From NCBI GenBank assembly GCA_903957405.1, contig CAJBPC010000560.1:1-7406 (forward strand): a stretch of DNA of 7,406 nt. The letters run 5' to 3'. Below, piece by piece: positions 1 through 5,548 of this stretch. The notes below the pieces were generated by a model, which was given only the letters and a program-made list of their open reading frames with translations, was not told the origin of the DNA and made no database searches. The position numbers and the translations under genes are program-made. This DNA comes from an uncultured bacterium. Its GTDB lineage: Bacteria; Bacteroidota; Bacteroidia; Chitinophagales; Chitinophagaceae. Numbering within the stretch: position 1 is the first letter of the stretch; each line of letters starts with the position of its first letter.

Positions 1-19
1 ACGATAATATGGACACGCA

Positions 20-1120
20 TCAAAGCAGGCCTACTACCTTTTCCATCTCCCCCACGGTACCGATGCTCAGTCGGAGCCAGGTGCTGTTCTGCTCGAATGA
101 CCGTGCTCCGATGATATTCTTTGTCGCGAGGAGCTCCGGTATATTTTTCCCGTAAGGCTTACTATCGAAATACACAAAGCTTGTATACGACTTGATGAAA
201 GGGATACCTGCCTTTTCGAATCCAAGGCAGAGGAGGTCTTTGGCTTTTCGGTTCTGCGTTTTGCAGTAGGCCACGAAATCCCGGTCGGTGATCGCCGCCA
301 TGGCACCCATCATGGAAACTGCCGATGGACCGGAATTGGCCCATGCCTGATATTCATTCAGTTGCCGGATCGTGGATGGATGCGCCAGGATATAGCCTAC
401 GCGAGCACCGGCCATGCCATAGATCTTAGAGAATGTCTTTGCAATGATCAGATTCGGGTATTCATTGACAAGATGCACCATCGACGGGCTGTCGAAATAA
501 TCCGTGTAGGCCTCATCCAGCAACAGTATGCGATCGGAGGCGACTTTTTTCACGAATGTTTCAAGGTCTGCGGCAGGGCTAACCGTTCCGGTAGGGTTAT
601 TCGGGTTGCACAGGTAGACCATTTTCGTTTGCGGGTCCATCGTATCCAGCATACGCTGCAGATCATTGTGCTTGTCCGGTGTCAGCGCTACGAGCTTGGT
701 ATCCAGACCCATCTTCCGCGCAGCGGGCATCCACAGTTTAAAGGTTGGTTCGGAAGCGACGACATTTCCTTTTCGGTAGGCTGCCCAGAGGGAGACCAGT
801 CCAAGCAATTCAGAAGACCCCGCTCCGAGCGTGACATGGTCTTTCGTATGTCCGGTCATCTGGCTGATCTGCTCACGCAACTGACCGTTCATATCCCATT
901 GGTAGCGGTTAGAGACAGACACCGCATCCAGCATGGCCTTTTTCGCCAACGGTGACGGACCATGCGGATTTTCATTCGCACTCAGTTTGATGAGATCAGG
1001 CGGGATACCGCCTTTCGCCACTCGGAATTCTTCCATGCCGCCCTGAGCAAAAAGATCACGGGAGAAGGCAAATGTTGAGATGGCGAAAGCAGTTTGCTGG
1101 AGGATCTGGCGACGCTTCAT
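20..1120 (-). CDS. Tat-exported histidinol-phosphate-aminotransferase-like PLP enzyme
   Basis: Fold-type I, class I/II aminotransferase of the HisC-like group, 366 aa and complete. Seen: a CNPNNPTGT motif at residues 171-179, the PLP-contacting DEAYTDY at 202-208, and TFSKIYGMAGARVGY at 229-243, in which Lys232 should form the Schiff base and Arg240 contact the cofactor phosphate. Arg350 in LRLSIGT is the expected substrate-carboxylate arginine. The N-terminus MKRRQILQQT is followed by a short hydrophobic stretch (AFAISTFAFS) and a polar segment before the enzyme domain, which fits a twin-arginine (Tat) signal. Tat exports folded proteins, so it suits an enzyme that takes up PLP before export. 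The ATG at 1120 is chosen because it keeps the whole signal; no clear Shine-Dalgarno precedes it. No histidine-biosynthesis gene is nearby, so I do not call it hisC; the true substrate is unknown. It is divergent from the crystallin gene. Confident in the family, moderately confident in export. Confidence 0.9.
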   Translation of the reverse strand: MKRRQILQQTAFAISTFAFSRDLFAQGGMEEFRVAKGGIPPDLIKLSANENPHGPSPLAKKAMLDAVSVSNRYQWDMNGQLREQISQMTGHTKDHVTLGAGSSELLGLVSLWAAYRKGNVVASEPTFKLWMPAARKMGLDTKLVALTPDKHNDLQRMLDTMDPQTKMVYLCNPNNPTGTVSPAADLETFVKKVASDRILLLDEAYTDYFDSPSMVHLVNEYPNLIIAKTFSKIYGMAGARVGYILAHPSTIRQLNEYQAWANSGPSAVSMMGAMAAITDRDFVAYCKTQNRKAKDLLCLGFEKAGIPFIKSYTSFVYFDSKPYGKNIPELLATKNIIGARSFEQNSTWLRLSIGTVGEMEKVVGLL

Positions 1121-1269
1121 GGTGATGGCTCGTTTGTATGAAGATATTAAAATCTACCCGACCCTACATCCAGATCGTCAGATTTTTCAATATATCAAGA
1201 TAGATGGCATCATCATGGTGGTCTATGCTGTCAACACATTCCATCTGAGGCGATGCATCCCACACATTT

Positions 1270-1285
1270 GTACATTAAAATGTAC
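1270..1285. promoter_or_regulatory. Perfect 16-bp dyad, candidate operator
   Basis: GTACATT at 1270-1276 and AATGTAC at 1279-1285 are exact reverse complements around a two-base AA spacer. A compact, AT-centred palindrome between divergent genes is the usual shape of a site for a dimeric helix-turn-helix regulator. It lies about 105 bp upstream of the crystallin start and 150 bp from the aminotransferase start. Function is inferred from symmetry and position only, and no regulator gene is in the window. Confidence 0.4.
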
Positions 1286-1323
1286 CCTACCCCTATCATT
1301 CCTCAGGGTAGGGGTAGCCTACC
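1285..1323. repeat. GC-rich inverted repeat with two alternative pairings
   Basis: CCCTACCC at 1285-1292 can pair with GGGTAGGG at 1306-1313, or CTACCCCTA at 1287-1295 with TAGGGGTAG at 1309-1317; the two stems overlap and exclude each other. A third small palindrome, ggtagcctacc, spans 1313-1323. There is no T tract after it, so it is not a typical terminator. It begins where the 16-bp dyad ends. It may be a regulator site with repeated half-sites or a leader RNA structure; the sequence does not decide. Confidence 0.4.
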
Positions 1324-1390
1324 TTTATAACTATTATACATGCTGGGGAACGAGCTAAACAATTACGTTCATACAATCAAAGAAACACAA

Positions 1391-1450
1391 ATGAAAAGTA
1401 GACTTTTCGCATTGCTCATCGGGCTTTTGACCATGTACACCATAAATGCC
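1391..1450 (+). other. Signal peptide of the crystallin protein
   Basis: Residues 1-20 have a basic start (Lys2, Arg4), a hydrophobic core (LFALLIGLL) and a polar end with Ala20 at the -1 position. Gln21-Gln22 would begin the mature chain, a common arrangement in exported Bacteroidota proteins. There is no lipobox cysteine, so signal peptidase I processing is expected. Confidence 0.8.
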
Positions 1451-3655
1451 CAGCAAGTGGTATTGTACAGCGACTGCGGTTTTCGAGGACAGTCAAGCGC
1501 CCTGAATCCGGGCAACTACCTCGCAAGCCAGCACAGGATGAGGATCCGCGATCTTTCATCCATCCAGATCCCGGCAGGACTTGCCGTGAACATGTTCTCA
1601 GCGGATTTCTTCAACGGACAGTATGTCACCCTGACGCAATCGAGCGAGTGTCTGATCAACCAGAACTTCAACGATGAAATGGTATCGATCCAGGTCTATC
1701 GCTCCGGGAATATCCTGCAGGCAAACCAGTCGCCTGTGACGATCTACGAAAGATGCAATTTCGGCGGGCGAAGTGAACCCTTGAATGAGGGGTCATACAA
1801 CCAGCTGAATATGGGTTTCATAAGGGCACAGTCCATCCGTGTGGCTGCAGGCTACGGGGTGATTTTCCAAAAGGAGGTCCGCCAGGGGATGAATGTGAGC
1901 TTAACCAATGAGGAATACCGAGCCGACAAGTCCTGTCTGACCCTGTTGTGGGGAGCCAATGTCAAAAGTGCGTATGTGTACAAACTCGGTAATATTTATG
2001 AAAACACATGGAATACCAACCAGGGCATGGTCAATTCCTTCTCTCAGGGAGCTGTGGTTTTTGAACATAGCAACTATGGGGGCCGTGCGCAGATCATGAA
2101 TCCCGGCGCATACAGGGGCTATCAGCTTGACCAGGTCGGTGGAGAGCGGGTGATTTCATCCATAAAAGTTGCAACAGGCTACAGGGTCATTGCATTTTCA
2201 GGATCCAATTTCGACGGGTCTTCCATCATATTCACCTCCAGCAGTGCGAACCTTGCACAAACGACCCTCAACTGGAATGACCGCATCAGCTCCCTGATCG
2301 TGGAGCGCACCGGCAGTGGCTCCGTGATCGTCAACCCGACATATCCAAACAACAATGTGGGCACGAGTCCGTCCAGCCTACCGCAAAATGCGGTGACGGT
2401 TTTCTCTGCGCCGAATTTGTCAGGTGCCAAATGGAGTGCTCCGATCGGATCGTATCGCAGCAACCAGATCATGTTTGTGGGCCCCGGCACGATACAGTCC
2501 ATCCACATCCCATATGGCTACCGGCTCGTGATGTATCAGGGTACCGGATTGAATGGTGTCTCAGGGGTACTGAACGCGGGTACGTATTACAACCTGGCGA
2601 GCGATGCCCCATCATGGAACCGCAACATCAACTCCATGAGGGTTGAATCGATCGACCAGGGGAATGTGATCGTGAACCCGACCTATCCGAACACCAACAA
2701 TCCGACAAATCCCGCCAGCCTGCCTCAGGATGCCGTTACGCTCTTCTCCGAGCAAGGACTTTCCGGGGCGAAATGGAGTGCACCCATCGGTTCATACCGC
2801 AGCAACCAGATCCTTTACATCGGTCCGGGTACGGCTCAATCCATGTACATCCCATCGGGCTTCCGGCTGGTCGCCTATCAGGGCCCCAATTTCAACGGCA
2901 GCTCCAACATATTCCCCCGTGGCATTTATTACAATCTTGCCACAGACGCCGTCGGATGGGGTCGTGCAATCAATTCCATGGTCGTGGAAAGGGATATCAA
3001 CAACTCCATAAATCAGGGGAGTGTCAATGTCGGTGCCGTCGTGGCGTATACTGACGCGGGCTACAGAGGCTCTTCAGCTTCCTTCCAGATGGGGTCTCAT
3101 AACACCCAGCAGATGGGTGGAGCATTTGTCCGCAGCATATCCTCCATACAGATCCCTTCCGGCTACAGGGTGGTCGTCTATGACGGCCCCAACTTCACCG
3201 GGAACTACAGGATACTGACATATTCCATCGACAACTTCGCTGCAGAAGGCAACGGACAATGGAATGACCGCATACAATCGATGGTCGTTGAAAGTGCCAA
3301 TTCAAATACTTCAATCATTAACAACAACATTAATAACAACAACATTCCGGGACGTCCGCAACCGACGGTGGTCAACAATGATATCGTCATGGCATATGCG
3401 GATGTGATGTACCAGGGCTCCGTGCAGCCGCTGGCGGTAGGAAGTTACACCGGCAACCAGCTCATTGGAACTCCGCCACGCACCCTCTCGTCCATCAAGA
3501 TCCCGCCGGGATACAAAGTGACGGTCTACGACGGACCCAACTTCAACGGGGATTACAGGATACTGACATATTCCATCGACAACTTCGCGGCAGAAGGCAA
3601 CGGACAATGGAACGATAGGGTATCTTCCTTGATCGTGGAAAGAACGAATTTCTAG
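1391..3655 (+). CDS. Secreted seven-domain beta/gamma-crystallin protein
   Basis: Protein of 754 aa from the ATG at 1391. This start is preferred over the in-frame ATG at 1340 because it begins directly with a signal peptide (MKSRLFALLIGLLTMYTINA, cleavage likely before Gln21) after an A-rich leader. The mature part is almost wholly beta/gamma-crystallin domains, each of two Greek keys with an aromatic-x(6)-Gly signature such as YSDCGFRG or YDGPNFNG. Approximate domains: 23-104, 115-198, 221-306, 334-419, 448-534, 549-634 and 665-751. Calcium-type motifs (N/D-N/D-x-x-S/T-S) are exact only at NDRISS 296-301 and NDRVSS 741-746, with partial forms NDEMVS 94-99 and NDRIQS 625-630. Cysteines occur only in domains 1 and 2. 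There is no catalytic domain, membrane anchor or type IX sorting domain at the C-terminus, so it is probably soluble in the periplasm or outside the cell. Role unknown: Ca2+ binding, structural or glycan-binding are all possible. A strong terminator follows. Confidence 0.9.
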   Translation: MKSRLFALLIGLLTMYTINAQQVVLYSDCGFRGQSSALNPGNYLASQHRMRIRDLSSIQIPAGLAVNMFSADFFNGQYVTLTQSSECLINQNFNDEMVSIQVYRSGNILQANQSPVTIYERCNFGGRSEPLNEGSYNQLNMGFIRAQSIRVAAGYGVIFQKEVRQGMNVSLTNEEYRADKSCLTLLWGANVKSAYVYKLGNIYENTWNTNQGMVNSFSQGAVVFEHSNYGGRAQIMNPGAYRGYQLDQVGGERVISSIKVATGYRVIAFSGSNFDGSSIIFTSSSANLAQTTLNWNDRISSLIVERTGSGSVIVNPTYPNNNVGTSPSSLPQNAVTVFSAPNLSGAKWSAPIGSYRSNQIMFVGPGTIQSIHIPYGYRLVMYQGTGLNGVSGVLNAGTYYNLASDAPSWNRNINSMRVESIDQGNVIVNPTYPNTNNPTNPASLPQDAVTLFSEQGLSGAKWSAPIGSYRSNQILYIGPGTAQSMYIPSGFRLVAYQGPNFNGSSNIFPRGIYYNLATDAVGWGRAINSMVVERDINNSINQGSVNVGAVVAYTDAGYRGSSASFQMGSHNTQQMGGAFVRSISSIQIPSGYRVVVYDGPNFTGNYRILTYSIDNFAAEGNGQWNDRIQSMVVESANSNTSIINNNINNNNIPGRPQPTVVNNDIVMAYADVMYQGSVQPLAVGSYTGNQLIGTPPRTLSSIKIPPGYKVTVYDGPNFNGDYRILTYSIDNFAAEGNGQWNDRVSSLIVERTNF
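2321..2650 (+). repeat. Tandem duplication, copy A (linker plus crystallin domain 4)
   Basis: Codes for residues 311-420: the linker starting VIVNPTYPN and the whole fourth crystallin domain. It aligns without gaps to residues 425-534 at a constant offset of 114 aa, with about two thirds identical residues by hand count. Linker and domain were therefore copied as one unit. Confidence 0.85.
2663..2992 (+). repeat. Tandem duplication, copy B (linker plus crystallin domain 5)
   Basis: Second copy of the 114-aa unit (residues 425-534). GAKWSAPIGSYRSNQI (459-474) matches copy A exactly. The second halves differ more (NRNINS in A, GRAINS in B), and copy B has lost the acidic or Asn pair of the calcium motif. 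Confidence 0.85.
3206..3264 (+). repeat. 59-bp near-identical repeat, first copy (domain 6)
   Basis: Part of the second Greek key of domain 6 (YRILTYSIDNFAAEGNGQW region). It matches 3554-3612 at 58 of 59 bases; the only difference, T3241 against G3589, is silent in an Ala codon. Sequence on both sides is more diverged. Confidence 0.9.
3554..3612 (+). repeat. 59-bp near-identical repeat, second copy (domain 7)
   Basis: Second copy, 348 bp (116 codons) downstream of the first and in the same frame. Third-codon positions match as well as the first two, which points to recent copying or gene conversion rather than selection on protein sequence alone. Confidence 0.9.
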
Positions 3656-3668
3656 AAAGCATACATGT

Positions 3669-3699
3669 AAAAGGAAGCGGATATCCGCTTCCTTTTTTT
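3669..3699 (+). terminator. Rho-independent terminator after the crystallin gene
   Basis: A perfect palindrome centred between 3682 and 3683: AAGGAAGCGG, loop ATAT, CCGCTTCCTT, with flanking A's pairing into a run of seven T's (3693-3699). It starts 13 nt after the TAG stop. It ends only 27 nt before the next gene, so that gene depends on read-through or on a promoter overlapping this area. Confidence 0.92.
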
Positions 3700-3726
3700 A
3701 TCACGGAGATCAAACGGAAAATACAC

Positions 3727-4458
3727 ATGAAAAAAGAAATCATCATCCTGTTGGCATGCGCTGCAGTGATATCCTGCAAGAGTAAATCTTCGACAACGGT
3801 AGCCGGCAGCTACGTTTCGCCCATAGCGGGAATGGAAGCATTCAGCGAGGGCGTCACGTTGAACGCCGACGGATCAGCCAGCAGCATCAATACGGCAACA
3901 CTGCAATACAGCAAATGGACCGTCGTGCCGTCTGGGAAGAATGAGCTTATCATCCTTTCTGGTGAAAGCATCGGAAACGGACAGACCATTCCCGTATCAG
4001 ACACATTCACGATGGTGAAAGAGCCTGACGGCAAGACTGCGTTGCAATCCACAGGAGCCAGAAAGCTCACATTCACCGATCCGGCAAGGGTGAGTGAGGT
4101 CATCTCCGAATATTCGACAGACTATTGTTATAAAAACAAGGAGACGGCTGATATTGCGGAGCTGCGCTATAAGAAATCCGGGAATCTTATTTTTGGAAGC
4201 CTTAGCTATCAGATCAGCGGAAAGGATAAGAATTTCGGAAATATCAAAGGTGTGATCAAAGGTGACACGCTGACCGGGGATTATACTTTTTTTGCGGAAG
4301 GATCTGAAAGTGTCCGCCAGGTCGTTCTGCTCAAGACCGGAACCAGTTGGAAGGAGGGTGTCGGAGAAGTCGAGGTGGAAGGCAATAAAGCCCGTTTCAA
4401 GGATATTTCCACCCTCAGATTCGAAGGGTTTTCGATGGATTCCACTGCATGCAATTGA
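3727..4458 (+). CDS. Two-domain lipoprotein with N-terminal Lipocalin_3-like domain
   Basis: Protein of 243 aa. Residues 1-16 form a lipoprotein signal (MKKEIIILLACAAVIS) with lipobox VISC, so Cys17 should be lipidated and the protein held in a membrane facing the periplasm or surface. Residues 26-100 resemble the small beta-barrel Lipocalin_3 family (Pfam PF12702, from memory): a GSYVSPIAGM start, LNADGSASSINTATLQYSKW (45-64) and SGESIGNGQTIPVSDTF (78-94). Residues 125-243 form a second region bounded by Cys134 and Cys242, containing KDKNFGNIKGVIKGDTLTGDYTF (166-188, in part) and a late GVGEVEVEG segment. It recalls C-terminal domains of unnamed Bacteroidota lipoproteins, and I know no function for it. 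The two cysteines could form a disulfide. Ligand and role are unknown. The ATG at 3727 is the only start that keeps the lipoprotein signal. It follows the crystallin gene on the same strand, with a terminator between them. Confidence 0.87.
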   Translation: MKKEIIILLACAAVISCKSKSSTTVAGSYVSPIAGMEAFSEGVTLNADGSASSINTATLQYSKWTVVPSGKNELIILSGESIGNGQTIPVSDTFTMVKEPDGKTALQSTGARKLTFTDPARVSEVISEYSTDYCYKNKETADIAELRYKKSGNLIFGSLSYQISGKDKNFGNIKGVIKGDTLTGDYTFFAEGSESVRQVVLLKTGTSWKEGVGEVEVEGNKARFKDISTLRFEGFSMDSTACN

Positions 4459-4474
4459 TCCCTAAAGGGTTTCA

Positions 4475-4526
4475 AACTGCCAATAAAAAAGCCGGACATG
4501 TCATCCGGCTTTTTTTATTGGCAGTT
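4475..4526. terminator. Long bidirectional terminator between convergent genes
   Basis: Arms 4475-4496 and 4504-4526 are reverse complements except for one extra T, with a 7-nt loop (catgtca). The GC core is GCCGGA/TCCGGC, flanked by A6 on the left and T7 on the right, so each strand presents a hairpin followed by a U tract. It serves the lipoprotein gene (stop at 4458) on the plus strand and the oxygenase gene (stop at 4538) on the minus strand. Confidence 0.93.
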
Positions 4527-4537
4527 ATTTTCAGTGA

Positions 4538-5428
4538 TCAAAACCGAAGGGTCGTGGGCAGATATTTCGCCAGCAGTTCCTCATAGTAAGGCTTCAGTTC
4601 ACTCCAAACGGGCGGAGTGGGATTCTTCGAATATAGGTCGTAGGGATTGAAGAGGTTCACCCACTTGAGCATTTCGCGATCATGGTCGTCCAGCAAATAT
4701 CCGTATTCACCCTCACGATGCCAGGCATAGAAAGAATGATACCGAAGCATGTAAAGACCGGGCTCTGGTATGTGGTCCTTCATCATTTGGTAGACATATT
4801 CATCATGTCCCCATGACATATGTACATTTCGGAGTCCACAACCTTCTTTGTAAACACCCAGCTTCGTATTGAACGCCGGATTAATGAAGTCTGGATTATC
4901 CTTGAAAAATTCCGGATACACCACTTTGTTGGAATATGCGCAGCCAACGGGGAAGGTATCCCCTACCACCGCCCACTGCGGTTCGCCGAAGAGACAGAGG
5001 ACCTTGCCCATATCATGCATCAGACCGACGAGTACCATCCAGTCGGGGTGTCCATCCCTGCGAATGGCCTCCGATGTCTGCAGTAGGTGTTGGAACTGGT
5101 CGAGGTCGGTATCTGGATCGGAATCATCAACGAGCTGGTTCAGGAAGTCGAAAGCAGACCACACAGGCATCTCCTTCTTGTCAAACTTCAGATAATCTCC
5201 CTCTTTTTGGCGCACGAAATCATAGGTCTGGTATGTATGATTGAGGCGGTAGAACTCCCTGACGGTATCCCGGGCGGGCTCGTCATAATTGCGGTATTCC
5301 TCGGTAGACTTGGAAGTTGCGATCGTATCGGGCTCGGGATAGCGCTCCAACACGAAGTCTTCCCATTCGTCAAGGCTTTTCAACGGATTGATCTCCGCGG
5401 GCTTGAACTGTTTCTCGAGTGTAGACAT
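4538..5428 (-). CDS. myo-Inositol oxygenase (EC 1.13.99.1)
   Basis: Di-iron oxygenase that uses O2 to cleave the myo-inositol ring to D-glucuronate in the cytoplasm. At 296 aa it is close to the 285 aa of the mouse enzyme. Aligned by eye with mouse MIOX (recalled numbering), every iron ligand is present: His114 (mouse His98), His138-Asp139 in LMHDMGK (His123-Asp124), His208 in SWGHDEY (His194), His231 in RYHSFY (His220) and Asp264 in YDLYSK (Asp253). Lys142 matches the active-site Lys127. The family blocks GEPQWAVVGDTFPVGC (148-163) and MSWGHDEYVYQMMK (204-217) are intact, and the C-terminus ends on the usual short hydrophobic tail (TTLRF). No signal peptide. It is divergent from the sodium:solute symporter with 120 bp between the starts, which suggests shared control and supply of substrate. 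The ATG at 5428 gives the family's normal N-terminal length. No gene for the next steps from glucuronate is in the window. Confidence 0.96.
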   Translation of the reverse strand: MSTLEKQFKPAEINPLKSLDEWEDFVLERYPEPDTIATSKSTEEYRNYDEPARDTVREFYRLNHTYQTYDFVRQKEGDYLKFDKKEMPVWSAFDFLNQLVDDSDPDTDLDQFQHLLQTSEAIRRDGHPDWMVLVGLMHDMGKVLCLFGEPQWAVVGDTFPVGCAYSNKVVYPEFFKDNPDFINPAFNTKLGVYKEGCGLRNVHMSWGHDEYVYQMMKDHIPEPGLYMLRYHSFYAWHREGEYGYLLDDHDREMLKWVNLFNPYDLYSKNPTPPVWSELKPYYEELLAKYLPTTLRF

Positions 5429-5548
5429 GGCAAATGATTTGAGTGATGATAAATACAGATGCGGCGTCTAAAATACTGTTTTTTTTTGGCGTATAAAACG
5501 ATACTTTGTGCCTGACATACTATTGTTTGCCACAACACTAATTGCTCC
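5429..5548. promoter_or_regulatory. Divergent promoter region of oxygenase and symporter genes
   Basis: All control signals for both genes should lie in these 120 bp unless they extend into the coding regions. Seen: a run of nine T's at 5479-5487, an imperfect 13-bp dyad AGATGC-G-GCGTCT at 5457-5469, and AT-rich sequence around 5491-5505. No Shine-Dalgarno precedes either start. TACTTTG at 5502-5508 resembles the Bacteroidota -7 box but is one base short and lacks a well-spaced TTG. That this region contains promoters is inferred from gene orientation. Confidence 0.5.

Larger units (their letters stand above)
1121..1390. other. Divergent intergenic region with dyads and repeated hexamers
   Basis: This 270-bp gap separates the outward-reading aminotransferase and crystallin genes, so it should hold promoters for both. 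Seen: a perfect 16-bp dyad, and the hexamer CTACCC at 1154-1159 and 1287-1292 with its complement GGGTAG at 1306-1311 and 1312-1317. The last 50 bases before 1391 are AT-rich, and the leader immediately before the ATG is A-rich (caaagaaacacaa), as is usual in Bacteroidota. I could not find a convincing match to the Bacteroidota promoter consensus (TTG, about 20 nt, TAnnTTTG) on either strand. Reading frames across this stretch look like chance. Confidence 0.6.

Noticed and set aside
362..955. 197-codon open frame on the plus strand inside the aminotransferase gene
   Set aside because: It lies opposite a gene with intact catalytic motifs, shows no domain or natural composition (rich in Arg, His, Gln and Ile), and has no plausible leader.
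20..1120. Assigning hisC and a role in histidine biosynthesis
   Set aside because: The export signal and the absence of other histidine genes argue against the housekeeping enzyme; HisC-like similarity alone does not define the substrate.
1285..1317. Terminator in the divergent intergenic region
   Set aside because: A GC-rich hairpin exists but no T tract follows on either strand, and no gene ends there.
1299..1327. Possible Bacteroidota promoter, TACCTTTA at 1320-1327 with a weak upstream TTC
   Set aside because: The -7 box misses its final G, the -33 element is TTC rather than TTG, and the spacing is 18 nt, so it is no better than chance.
1080..1358. 92-codon plus-strand frame across the divergent intergenic region
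   Set aside because: It starts inside the opposite gene, runs through the palindromes, has no recognisable protein features and would overlap the control region.
1340..1390. Longer start for the crystallin protein (17 extra residues)
   Set aside because: The extra residues are polar and would bury the signal peptide, whereas the ATG at 1391 follows an A-rich leader and starts a typical signal sequence.
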